From Sporosarcina sp. FSL K6-2383 (GTDB taxonomy: Bacteria; Bacillota; Bacilli; Bacillales_A; Planococcaceae), in NCBI RefSeq assembly GCF_038618305.1, contig NZ_CP152017.1, positions 2,581,501 through 2,645,500 on the forward strand: DNA of 64,000 bases, in the 5' to 3' direction. The translations under genes were made by a program, and so were the position numbers. Positions 9,495 to 16,968 of the stretch are shown here, in pieces. Within the stretch, counting starts at the first letter, position 1. Each line of letters starts with the position of its first letter. Under the pieces are notes generated by a model. It worked only from the letters and a program-made list of their open reading frames with translations, made no database searches and was not told where the DNA came from.

Positions 9495-10657
9495 AGTTCC
9501 TCCTTTGAATATGTGAGATTCCCTCTACAAATGGTCAACTGAACATTCCAGTCCTCGTCGACGATTGTAAGGTCCGCATCTTTGCCCGGCTCAATCTTCC
9601 CTTTATTGACAAGACCGAGTTGGTTTGCAGCATTGGTAGATGTCATAGCAACGAGTTCGGCCAATGTACAATTCGTCATGGCCTTCATGTTTTTCGCTGC
9701 ATTCTCCATCGTTAAAATACTACCCGCAAGCGTGCCATCTGGCAAACGTGCGTCGTTATGCGTCACTTCTACGTCTTGCCCACCTAAATCATACGTTCCA
9801 GGCGGCAAACCTTTCGCGCGCATCGCATCTGTAATGAGTATAATACGACTAGCCCCTTTTTGACGATACGCCAAATTTACTGCTTTTGGGTGACTATGAA
9901 TCCCATCGACGATCAATTCAACCATTGCCGTATCCTCTAAAAAAGCTCCTCCGACAACACCAGGCTCCCGATGATGGAATGGACTCATCTGATTGTACAG
10001 ATGTGTAATATGGTTTGCCCCAGCCTCAACTGCACTATGAACAATGTCAGAAGTCGCATCCGTATGACCTAGAGACGCAACAACACCACTCTTTGTCACT
10101 TCTTCAATAAACGCAAGCCCATTTTCCAGTTCTGGCGCAACCGTCACAAGTTTAATACGATTGCCACTGAGTGCTTGCCATTTGTTAAAGAGTTCCGACG
10201 AAGGTGCAATCATATGTTCAACCGGCTGTGCACCTGCTCTTTTTGTCGATACAAAAGGTCCCTCCAGATGAACCCCTAGCATTTCAGCTTGCGTTTCATC
10301 CGCAGTAAAAAGACTCGCATTATGTAACGCAGCGGAAATAGCTTCATCTGACTGCGTCATCGTCGTCGCTAAAAAACTCGTAGTCCCTTCACGCGGTAGC
10401 GCACTTGCAAACCCGTTCAATGCTTCGGTCGTTGCATCCATTGTATCGAAGCTAGACGCCCCATGAATATGTACATCTATAAACCCAGGAACCACAGTCC
10501 AATTTTTACCCGCCGCATCAATATGAACATCTGCCACTTTGGCAATGGAAGCCGCGACCTCTTTAATTTTACCATCTTCTACAAAGACATCACCTGTAAA
10601 ATGTGAATTTTTTGCATCTGCAATCGTAATATTTGAAATTAATAACGATTTACCCAC
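9491..10657 (-). CDS. nagA: N-acetylglucosamine-6-phosphate deacetylase
   Basis: Amidohydrolase-superfamily enzyme that removes the acetyl group from GlcNAc-6-phosphate. The 388 aa contain the metal-site motif PGFIDVHIHG (about 57-66), HLEGPF, GHTDAT, HLYNQMSPFHHREPG and the catalytic Asp in ITDAMRA. It is the first gene of nagA-nagB-SIS. No GntR-type nagR gene is adjacent. The leader carries a short palindrome AATGCT-CAT-AGCATT at about 10687-10701 that could be an operator; this is speculative. Confidence 0.97.
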   Translation of the reverse strand: MGKSLLISNITIADAKNSHFTGDVFVEDGKIKEVAASIAKVADVHIDAAGKNWTVVPGFIDVHIHGASSFDTMDATTEALNGFASALPREGTTSFLATTMTQSDEAISAALHNASLFTADETQAEMLGVHLEGPFVSTKRAGAQPVEHMIAPSSELFNKWQALSGNRIKLVTVAPELENGLAFIEEVTKSGVVASLGHTDATSDIVHSAVEAGANHITHLYNQMSPFHHREPGVVGGAFLEDTAMVELIVDGIHSHPKAVNLAYRQKGASRIILITDAMRAKGLPPGTYDLGGQDVEVTHNDARLPDGTLAGSILTMENAAKNMKAMTNCTLAELVAMTSTNAANQLGLVNKGKIEPGKDADLTIVDEDWNVQLTICRGNLTYSKEEL

Positions 10658-10907
10658 TAGATTTCCCTCCTAATGACAAACCAGAAAAATGCTCATAGCA
10701 TTCCCTAGTTTGATGTCGATTATTATAAAACGTCACTTTCACTATACACCTTGTTAGACTGGCTATCTAGCAAGACCATTTGAATGTTATGTACAATGCA
10801 AAGTAACTGATTATCTACTCAAGATGGCGGAGCGAATTGTCGCGATAGCGGAATAATTGAAACTTTTAACTAAGCATTACGTATATACTTAAAAAGGAGT
10901 GATTGTT

Positions 10908-11084
10908 ATGCATTGGATTTTCTGGGGTTCCATTGTAGCTTTTCTCGTAGTCATCAATCTTGTGGATTTTTTAACTGGGCGGAAATATAATTTTAGCGAA
11001 CAGGAAGAATCATTGAATCAGAACATAGCGAAAGCCGGTGCCCAACGAGAAGTGGGACGTTTCGATCACCATAATATGCCTTAA
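10908..11084 (+). CDS. Small single-pass membrane protein of unknown function
   Basis: 58 aa. The N-terminal half is one hydrophobic segment (HWIFWGSIVAFLVVINLVDF); the C-terminal half is soluble and polar with several Glu, Lys and His. The ATG at 10908 follows AAAGGAGTG by 6 bases, a strong ribosome-binding site, so it is probably expressed. It stands alone, divergent from nagA, and is followed by an intrinsic terminator shared with the small gene on the other strand. The family is not recognised. Confidence 0.75.
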   Translation: MHWIFWGSIVAFLVVINLVDFLTGRKYNFSEQEESLNQNIAKAGAQREVGRFDHHNMP

Positions 11085-11118
11085 ATTATGATTGAAATGA
11101 AAAAAGAACTTCAAATAA

Positions 11119-11155
11119 GAAAAACATAGGGAGATTTTAGTCTTCCTATGTTTTC
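11119..11155. terminator. Bidirectional terminator between two convergent small genes
   Basis: Arms GAAAAACATAGG and CCTATGTTTTC enclose a loop with an additional AGA/TCT pairing. A-rich and T-rich flanks make it usable from both sides, for the small membrane protein (+) and the small basic protein (-). Confidence 0.7.
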
Positions 11156-11162
11156 ATTCATA

Positions 11163-11312
11163 TTATTTATCTGTTTGATTTTGTTTTTTTTTCAAATACT
11201 CCGCACGTATTTTTTCAAGTTGCTGCTTTTTATCAAATTTGGCCGGCTTGTTTTTTTCATGATACTTTGCTACAGCCATATGTCCTTTGCTATCCAATTG
11301 ATATTTCCCCAC
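11163..11312 (-). CDS. Small basic protein of unknown function (49 aa)
   Basis: A 49-codon frame starting at GTG (11310-11312) with TAGGTG 6 bases upstream. It reads MGKYQLDSKGHMAVAKYHEK at its N-terminus and continues with a lysine-rich, probably helical C-terminus containing KKQQLEKIRAEYL. There is no membrane segment and no cysteine. The good ribosome-binding site, biased composition and shared terminator support a real gene. I do not recognise the family; basic composition could mean nucleic-acid or ribosome contact, but this is only a guess. Confidence 0.65.
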   Translation of the reverse strand: MGKYQLDSKGHMAVAKYHEKNKPAKFDKKQQLEKIRAEYLKKKQNQTDK

Positions 11313-11501
11313 TTTGTTCACCTACTTTTCTTGTCTTTAAAGAGAATTTATTCAACCAATATAATATACCTTATTTTACTGAAGTGTTAACACTATTCTG
11401 TTCATCAACTTTTATAATTTTACATTTTCAAAATAAATGTTTCGAGTAATTTTTTATTTCATCACACTTAAATAAAGATCTAACGAATCATTTACTAGTG
11501 A

Positions 11502-12260
11502 TTACTGCTGTTTCTCAACAATTAATCGTCCTTTTTTCTGGTCGATGTTCAACATGAATTCTTTACCATTTTCGAGAATTCCCGTGATGGTTTCTCTTTC
11601 ATAGCGTTTATCTACATAAATGAATAAATAGCCATCCTCTTCAAGAACAACGAATCCTTCACGCTCCCCCAGTTCTAAACCCAATAAGCTAAAGCTTGCT
11701 TTCGAGTAATTATAAAAAGCAATTGCCGGCATCTCATCAATAGTTAGTGCAAAGGCTGTTAGCTCACCATTAATCCATTCATCTTCCTTTGTTACATCTG
11801 CGATATCTTTATCCAACGTATAGGTTTCTCCATAAAAAAACTCGATTTTCCGCCAAAGTTCTTGCTGTGCTGGATAGCCAAGATTTGACCAAGTTAATAT
11901 TTGTGTCACTTGTCCTTTTCTATCGACACGTAACGTCACACCCATCGTCGGTGTCTCAACATCATTAACATTAAACTCCCCCACACTATATCCTTTTTCA
12001 TAATGCTCAGGTGAAACACTGTACTCCTTATCCGGATACTTTTCTGTGAGATATTCCATAACTTGTTCATATCGCTTAGCATGCGTGTTCACCTTTAAAG
12101 TAGGATAGTATATAAAGTATCCTATATACCCAATGACAAGCACAGCGGTTAATGCAATTGCAAACTTAATTCTTTTTCTAAAAATAAACCAAAAGACTAC
12201 GATCGCAACAATCACCGCGGCTCCTATTAATAAAAAAGAAATAATTTCACTTGGACTCAT
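11502..12260 (-). CDS. Membrane-anchored protein of unknown function
   Basis: 252 aa with two N-terminal hydrophobic segments (about 7-27 and 32-52) and an extracytoplasmic domain of about 200 residues rich in acidic and aromatic positions. The start ATG at 12258-12260 follows GAGGAGG closely. The C-terminal domain ends with a predicted beta-rich part (EREGFVVLEEDGYLFIYVDK). I do not recognise the family. It stands alone at the left edge of an eroded accessory region. Confidence 0.75.
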   Translation of the reverse strand: MSPSEIISFLLIGAAVIVAIVVFWFIFRKRIKFAIALTAVLVIGYIGYFIYYPTLKVNTHAKRYEQVMEYLTEKYPDKEYSVSPEHYEKGYSVGEFNVNDVETPTMGVTLRVDRKGQVTQILTWSNLGYPAQQELWRKIEFFYGETYTLDKDIADVTKEDEWINGELTAFALTIDEMPAIAFYNYSKASFSLLGLELGEREGFVVLEEDGYLFIYVDKRYERETITGILENGKEFMLNIDQKKGRLIVEKQQ

Positions 12261-12402
12261 GTGATGCCTCCTCGGATTCTCTTATAATTATTCAACTGAA
12301 AAGGGCCCATTGGCGGAAGTTTGACTTTCGCATAACAACTGTGCCATTGAACTTCCATAAGAAGCTAAAAAGTGGTACATCTTATCATTCAGAGGTAAAA
12401 CT

Positions 12403-12434
12403 ATGTCAGGGTGATACATTTCATTACCTGACAT
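12403..12434. repeat. Isolated inverted repeat
   Basis: Perfect 8-bp arms ATGTCAGG / CCTGACAT separated by 16 bases. It lies in the decayed stretch 12261-13250, which otherwise holds only a GGAAGTT/AACTTCC inverted repeat near 12312-12352 and the two coding remnants listed separately. There is no T run, so it is not an obvious terminator. Confidence 0.4.
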
Positions 12435-12559
12435 CACATAGATATCTCTACAGTCAAAGTTCGAAGCTACTTAGCATAGTAAAAGATAGTATTCACTTTA
12501 AGGCTCAAAACAATGCGGCAATTATTTACTCAAGGGCAGTACCTTTTAATATACAATGT

Positions 12560-12747
12560 CTATCTTTTTACAACGTCAACTGCTGGTCTCCTTTCACCAC
12601 TTTCAATCATTCCGTTGAATTGTCTTAAAATATTTGCACCGGATAGACCTGCAACGTCTTGATGCAGGTATCTCAACTTGCTCCTCTTACCTATAAGAAG
12701 CGCTTTCAAATCTTCGATTGTGATATATTTTCAAACAATAGTTGCAT
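12560..12747 (-). pseudogene. Decayed coding remnant, unknown family
   Basis: On the minus strand an ATG at 12745-12747 opens a short frame (MQLLFENISQS) and a +1 shift leads into a 50-codon frame that includes DLKALLIGKRSKLRYLHQ and ANILRQFNGMIESGERRPA and stops at 12560-12562. The second part has protein-like composition but no start codon of its own and no ribosome-binding site. This suggests a frameshifted remnant of a small, perhaps nucleic-acid-binding, protein. The family is not recognised. Confidence 0.4.
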
Positions 12748-12845
12748 CTAATTACACACGCAACTAATAGTTATATCAAGCATTAAAAGCAACTTATAGT
12801 TACTTTCAATAAATTTCAATACACACGACCACATGTTGCTGTATA

Positions 12846-13088
12846 ATGAATACAAATATATTAGTAGAAGCGGATATTTTAAATGTTCCCGAAAAGGTTG
12901 AAACAATTACGAGTTAGTAAAGAATAGTCGAACAAACGAATACCGTGATTGTTGCTCGCCAGAGGAATAATTTATCGGCAGATAAAGATTTTGAAGCCTT
13001 TGCCAACAATCCAGAATCGGGGCGCTGGTATAAGGACCTGTCGAACTCTAAAGAAGAGGATCTCGAAGCGTTGAAGCAGATACGGTAG
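12846..13088 (+). pseudogene. Decayed small gene with two tandem in-frame stop codons
   Basis: From an ATG at 12846 the frame reads MNTNILVEADILNVPEKVET, then meets TAG TAA at codons 24-25, and continues in the same frame with RIVEQTNTVIVARQRNN and SGRWYKDLSNSKEEDLEALK to a stop at 13086-13088. The protein-like composition on both sides of the stops, and a good terminator at 13148-13175, indicate a formerly functional gene of about 80 codons. The ATG overlaps TATAAT and has no ribosome-binding site. The family is not recognised. Confidence 0.45.
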
Positions 13089-13147
13089 ATTATTATGAGA
13101 TATAAGAAGGAATATTAAAAACATTTTTAAAACATGAGACTACACTT

Positions 13148-13175
13148 ACACGGTTATACAACCGTGTTTATTTTT
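13148..13175 (+). terminator. Intrinsic terminator after the decayed gene
   Basis: Perfect 8-bp arms ACACGGTT / AACCGTGT with a 4-base loop, followed by TTATTTTT on the plus strand. Confidence 0.75.
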
Positions 13176-13250
13176 AATAGTTAATTAGGTATATTTAATC
13201 ACATCATTAAATAATTCTAATTATCCTATTTAAAACCAGGTAATTCCAAA

Positions 13251-13282
13251 GGGGGATGATTGCAATGGGGGATGATTGCAAT
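13251..13282 (+). repeat. 16-bp tandem duplication covering a ribosome-binding site and start codon
   Basis: GGGGGATGATTGCAAT occurs twice back to back (13251-13266 and 13267-13282). Each unit provides a GGGGG Shine-Dalgarno and an ATG at the same spacing. The second ATG (13281) starts the DUF4236 gene. The first (13265) is out of frame and would give a peptide of about 17 codons. Confidence 0.85.
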
Positions 13283-14351
13283 GGGGTTGGGTTTCAGAAA
13301 GAGTATAAAGATTGGTAAGGGAGTTAGGCTCAATGTAAGCAAACGTGGTATAGGTTTGAGCGCTGGCGTTAAGGGGTTTAGAATTGGGACCGGACCGTCT
13401 GGTTCACGAATGAGGGCTACTGTACCAGGGACTGGTGTTTATTATGAAAAACGCCTAGGGGCAAAAACAACTTCTAAAAACAACTCTTCGCATGTTGTTA
13501 ACCAAACAAACACAAACTTGAACTTGAGCAATGAAGTTCCTAACTATGAAAAACGGGTTGAAACTATTTCAAATATGCACAAAATGCCAGTGAATAGAAT
13601 TGACTGGATTCAATTATCGAACACCTCCCCTCCTTTTCCCGAAAACGCAATTGGTCCAAACGAGGAGCAAGTACTAGGAAAACTAAAAAAATTCAAGCCG
13701 TCCATGATGGACAAGCTATTTTCACGTGTAGAAGCTAGAAAGGAAATTATCCACGAGGAAAGGTTAGATGCAGTTAAAGTAGATACTGAACTCTTCAATG
13801 ATTGGCAAAGCTCGACACAACTTGCAAAAAAAGTACTTAAAAAGGAACGACAAGCCCTGATGGATGCTTTGGTAAAATTCCCGCCTTATCAATATCATTT
13901 AGCATTGGGTAGTCGAGTTTCAGCCTATACTACAACGGACAACAATGTTATTAATATTGAATTCAACATCAATTCAAATGTTGTTATCCCAGACGAAATA
14001 AAAACTTTGACTAAAACAGGAAAGGTATCTACTCGTAAAATGGGTGTCACCCGTTTCAATGAATTATTAAATTTATATGTTACAGGTGGCGCAATAGCGA
14101 TTGCCAAGGAAACCTTTGCTACGCTACCAGTAAGCACTGTAAATGTCCACTGCATTGATGCAATTATAAATCCATCAACTGGTATCAAGGAAAATAATGT
14201 CTTATTATCAGTTGTTTTCGATAAAAAACAATTGGACATTATCATCTATGACCACATTAATCCAGAAGAAACAATCAAACTTTTCCGTCATAATATGAAC
14301 TTTTTGAAAACAAAAGGTTTTCAATCTGTCGAAAGAATAGAAGGTGACTAA
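13281..14351 (+). CDS. DUF4236-domain protein
   Basis: 356 aa. Residues 1-55 (MGLGFRKSIKIGKGVRLNVS followed by a Gly-rich repeat-like stretch ending PGTGVYYEKR) match the DUF4236 N-terminal domain. The remaining 300 residues are a mixed soluble region with a basic helical part (about 130-200) and a C-terminal alpha/beta part. DUF4236 has no established biochemical role that I know of. The ATG at 13281 has GGGGG nine bases upstream; upstream in-frame TTG and ATG codons come from the 16-bp duplication. It is followed at once by a membrane Excalibur protein, so the two probably form an operon. Confidence 0.75.
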   Translation: MGLGFRKSIKIGKGVRLNVSKRGIGLSAGVKGFRIGTGPSGSRMRATVPGTGVYYEKRLGAKTTSKNNSSHVVNQTNTNLNLSNEVPNYEKRVETISNMHKMPVNRIDWIQLSNTSPPFPENAIGPNEEQVLGKLKKFKPSMMDKLFSRVEARKEIIHEERLDAVKVDTELFNDWQSSTQLAKKVLKKERQALMDALVKFPPYQYHLALGSRVSAYTTTDNNVINIEFNINSNVVIPDEIKTLTKTGKVSTRKMGVTRFNELLNLYVTGGAIAIAKETFATLPVSTVNVHCIDAIINPSTGIKENNVLLSVVFDKKQLDIIIYDHINPEETIKLFRHNMNFLKTKGFQSVERIEGD

Positions 14352-14353
14352 TC

Positions 14354-15097
14354 TTGAAGTATTTATTGGGATGTTTAGGTGGAATCATAGCATTAGCTGT
14401 TGGTATAGCAATAATTCAAATGATTTTTAGTAATATTGTCGGAGTCATTGGTTTGGCTTTAATTATTTGGGCAATCTATCAATGGCGAACAAATCGGAAA
14501 TTGAACGTCAGATCTAAAGTTCCAATGATTATTATTGCCATCGGCTTACTGATAATGTCTATTGGATTTGCTTCTAAATCTAATGATGTCGCTAAGGAAG
14601 AAATCAAAAAAGTAGAAGAGGAAGCACGAGGAGCAGAAGAACAAGCCGCCGTTGAGGAAGCGACAAGGCTAGAAGAGGAACACTCTGCTGCCGAGGAAGC
14701 GAAAAGGTTGGAAGAGGAACAGGCTGCCGAAGAAGCGAAAAGATTGGAAGAGGAGCAGGTTGCTGCTGAGGAAGCAAAAAGATTGGAAGAGGAGCAGGTT
14801 GCTGCTGAGGAAGCAAAAAGATTGGAAGAGGAGCAGGCTGCTGCTGAGGAAGCAAAAAGATTGGAAGAGGAGCAGGCTGCTGCCGAGGAAGCAAAAAGGT
14901 TAGAAGAGGAACAAGCCAGAATCAAGAAGCAAGAGGAAGAAAAAAAGATAGAAACCACTTCTACACCGGTCGAGTCTGAGTGGTTCAAAAACTGTACAGA
15001 ACTCCGCACGAAATACCCTAGCGGAGTGGCCTCGGATCATCCTGCCTATCAATCGAAGATGGATCGTGACAAAGATGGTTGGGCATGCGAAAGATAA
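14354..15097 (+). CDS. Membrane protein with repeat-rich linker and C-terminal Excalibur domain
   Basis: 247 aa. Three hydrophobic segments near the N-terminus (about 3-24, 28-43, 57-72) anchor it. Then comes a charged helical linker (about 85-200) with repeated EEAKRLEEEQxAA units, and a C-terminal Excalibur domain (about 208-247; NCTELRTKYPSGVA .. DRDKDGWACER). The Asp-rich DRDKDG loop with two flanking Cys is the calcium-binding signature of this extracellular domain. The start is TTG (14354) with AAGGTG 8 bases upstream, two bases after the DUF4236 stop. It is probably surface-displayed; the role is unknown. Confidence 0.8.
   Translation: MKYLLGCLGGIIALAVGIAIIQMIFSNIVGVIGLALIIWAIYQWRTNRKLNVRSKVPMIIIAIGLLIMSIGFASKSNDVAKEEIKKVEEEARGAEEQAAVEEATRLEEEHSAAEEAKRLEEEQAAEEAKRLEEEQVAAEEAKRLEEEQVAAEEAKRLEEEQAAAEEAKRLEEEQAAAEEAKRLEEEQARIKKQEEEKKIETTSTPVESEWFKNCTELRTKYPSGVASDHPAYQSKMDRDKDGWACER
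14690..14919 (+). repeat. In-frame 39-bp tandem repeats in the Excalibur protein gene
   Basis: Six near-identical units of 36-39 bases encode EEAKRLEEEQ plus two or three of V/A. Units 3 to 6 differ at only a few synonymous or conservative positions. The array encodes an uninterrupted charged helix. Such arrays change length easily by slippage or recombination without breaking the frame. Confidence 0.9.
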
Positions 15098-15163
15098 ATT
15101 TTGAAACAATCGTGCTAATTAGATTGATCGTCTAAAAAGTAATTTGAACATAACCAAACACAC

Positions 15164-15197
15164 GGGAGGAATGGGTAAAAATCCCCTCCTTTTTTTG
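15164..15197 (+). terminator. Intrinsic terminator after the Excalibur gene
   Basis: GGGAGGA..TGGG pairs with CCC..TCCT, followed by seven T. The rest of 15098-15335 contains nothing else that I can identify. Confidence 0.7.
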
Positions 15198-15335
15198 GTT
15201 CTCCCCTTATAAGTTCCATTTATATCTACGCCCATATAGTACACTTCCAACCTACTATTAAAATCACAGTTTTCATAGTTAATAGTTAACTCTTTTTTGT
15301 GTAACAACTTTTAAATACCTAATCGAATACACACA

Positions 15336-15383
15336 AAATAAAAAGCGCTTCAAATCCTTATGTATCAAGGATTCAAAGCACTT
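15336..15383 (-). terminator. Intrinsic terminator after the tRNA gene
   Basis: Long hairpin: AAGTGCTTTGAATCCTT pairs with AAGGATTTGAAGCGCTT on the minus strand, followed by TTTATTTTG. It sits about 40 bases past the mature 3' end of the tRNA. Confidence 0.85.
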
Positions 15384-15421
15384 CTTTCTTTTCTTAAAAA
15401 TGACCATTTTCACACTTCAAA

Positions 15422-15789
15422 CGTCCCAGGAGGGATTCGAACCCCCGACCGACGGCTTAGCTTACCACTATGGCTTTCGCCACCAGCAATTACTGTTTGT
15501 AGTCTGGACTATAACTTCACCATTTCAGGTGCGACACGTTTAGTCTCTACGGAACCTCACGATAATCAGTTGATTATGCTTCGGAATTTCTACCTCCGAT
15601 ATTATCGGACCTTTGAATTTCCTTGATCTTGATTATGTATAATAAAGATCGTAAGTTTCCTCGGTATTGCCATCAGCATGATCTGTTAAGGTTTCACCGA
15701 TACGGTGTCGTCCACTTTACAAGTTTTGTTTCCCTGTAAAGGCTCCTATTGTTGAAGGCCGTTGCTCTATCCAGCTGAGCTACTGAGAC
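15422..15789 (-). tRNA. trnR: tRNA-Arg(UCU), interrupted in the anticodon loop by a group I intron
   Basis: Exon 1 (15755-15789) holds the acceptor strand GTCTCAG, the D arm with AGCTGGATA and the anticodon-stem strand ACGGC followed by CTT. Exon 2 (15422-15460) begins CTAA, continues with GCCGT, the variable loop and the T arm (TTCGAAT loop), and ends with CTGGGAC plus discriminator G. Joined, the exons make a 74-nt tRNA with a normal 7-base loop CTTCTAA and anticodon UCU. The acceptor stem pairs fully with one G-T wobble. No CCA is encoded. It has its own promoter and terminator. Confidence 0.93.
15461..15754 (-). ncRNA. Self-splicing group I intron in tRNA-Arg(UCU)
   Basis: 294 nt between U34 and C35 of the tRNA; boundaries were set so that exon 1 ends in U, the intron ends in G, and the joined anticodon loop is normal. 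The P7 pairing is clear: GTAGAGACTAAACGTG (R element, 15531-15550) with GAAGTTATAGTCCAG (S element, 15505-15519), giving GACTA/TAGTC. A guide sequence AGGAGCC early in the intron can pair imperfectly with the exon GGCCTT to form P1. No homing-endonuclease frame is present. The subgroup is probably IC3, as for other bacterial tRNA introns. Confidence 0.9.
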
Positions 15790-15827
15790 ATGCGCTTAAA
15801 GACGTTCTATCCTTAAGGACAAGCTTT

Positions 15828-15856
15828 AGTATAGATTCTATCACAACAAAAGTCAA
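15828..15856 (-). promoter_or_regulatory. Sigma-A promoter of the tRNA-Arg gene
   Basis: TTGACT (15851-15856) and TATACT (15828-15833) are separated by exactly 17 bases on the minus strand, about 38 bases before the tRNA 5' end. This lets the tRNA be made independently of the upstream yfcE-like gene. Confidence 0.85.
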
Positions 15857-15864
15857 CGCTATTT

Positions 15865-16359
15865 TTAAATATTTTTTATTTCTTTTTCATCAACCGTTTC
15901 ATGCAACATATTTTTAAATAATACACGCACTGTTTCGTCCCAATCCACGACGGCATACGTCGCCTTTTTGCCGCCACGAGGCTGAACAGTGCTTCCCGGA
16001 TTTAGAAATAAAATGCCGTCCTTCATCTCCGCCCCACACAAATGAGAGTGGCCAAACAGTACAACATCAGCGCCAAGCTCTTTCGCGCTATAATAAAGAC
16101 CCATCAGCGATGACCTCACATCATGCTCATGACCGTGAACCGCTAAAACTTTTTTCCCCTGCACCTCCACTAACACTGAAGACGGGAATTGGCGATCATA
16201 GTCACAGTTACCACGAACTCTATGCATATTATGCAATACCGGATCATCAAATGACAATTCACTATCTCCGCAATGAAAAATAGCATCCGCAGGTAATGCA
16301 GAAACGGCTTTCACCGTTTCCTTATCTCCATGCGAATCACTCATGACAACTAGTTTCAC
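15865..16359 (-). CDS. ysnB: YfcE/YsnB-family metallophosphoesterase
   Basis: 164 aa calcineurin-like phosphoesterase. The metal-binding set is complete: SDSHGD (8-13), FHCGDSE, RGNCDYD, HGHEHD, FGHSHL and NPGS. The MJ0936/YfcE group is a manganese-dependent phosphodiesterase whose physiological substrate is uncertain. It lies 6 bases after rdgB and forms the end of the rph-rdgB-ysnB operon, as in B. subtilis. The tRNA-Arg promoter starts just beyond its stop codon. Confidence 0.93.
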   Translation of the reverse strand: MKLVVMSDSHGDKETVKAVSALPADAIFHCGDSELSFDDPVLHNMHRVRGNCDYDRQFPSSVLVEVQGKKVLAVHGHEHDVRSSLMGLYYSAKELGADVVLFGHSHLCGAEMKDGILFLNPGSTVQPRGGKKATYAVVDWDETVRVLFKNMLHETVDEKEIKNI

Positions 16360-16365
16360 TTGTGA

Positions 16366-16968
16366 TCACCTTCCTTCTATGAATTGGGGTAGCTTTACTT
16401 TCAACTTTTCCAGTGCCGCTCCGCGATGTGAAATCAAACTCTTCTCCTCAGGCGACAATTCAGCCATCATACGCTCCTGCTGCGACACATAAAAAATCGG
16501 GTCATAGCCAAAGCCATTTGTACCCTTGCGTTCCGTGTGAATCAGACCTTCGCAGCTGCCCGAAAAAGTCTCTGTTTCAATGCCAGGGCCCGCAACGGCA
16601 AGCACACAACGGAAGCGAGCTGTACGATCTTCTGTAGGCACCTCCACAAGCTCGTTAAGCACTTTATCGATATTGGCATCATCACTCTTCTCGGTACCCG
16701 CATAACGCGCAGAATAAACCCCAGGAGCTCCGTCTAAAGCGTCGACTTCTAACCCACTATCATCTGCAATGACAATCTTGCCAAGCATGCGAGCAACCGT
16801 TTCAGCTTTCAAAATCGCATTTTCCTCAAACGTGACACCCGTTTCCTCAACGTCAATCGCCTCGTCCAAATCATTCAACGTCAATACGCGTACACCAAAT
16901 GGTTCAAACAGCGCCTCAAAGTCCTTTGCTTTTCCAGCATTATTTGTTGCAATTAAAACTTCCTTCAT
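16366..16968 (-). CDS. rdgB: XTP/dITP pyrophosphatase (RdgB/HAM1 family)
   Basis: House-cleaning enzyme that hydrolyses non-canonical purine nucleoside triphosphates such as XTP and dITP. The 200 aa begin [20 protein letters not shown] with the conserved TNN-GK motif, and contain ADDSGLEVDAL (catalytic Asp), GVYSARYAG, FGYDPIF and SHRGAAL. The ATG shares one base with the rph stop codon (TAATG), so translation is coupled. Confidence 0.97.
   Translation of the reverse strand: MKEVLIATNNAGKAKDFEALFEPFGVRVLTLNDLDEAIDVEETGVTFEENAILKAETVARMLGKIVIADDSGLEVDALDGAPGVYSARYAGTEKSDDANIDKVLNELVEVPTEDRTARFRCVLAVAGPGIETETFSGSCEGLIHTERKGTNGFGYDPIFYVSQQERMMAELSPEEKSLISHRGAALEKLKVKLPQFIEGR

Noticed and set aside
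12300-12352. End of an insertion sequence marked by GGAAGTT/AACTTCC
   Set aside because: Only one short inverted repeat, with no transposase remnant or target duplication recognised.
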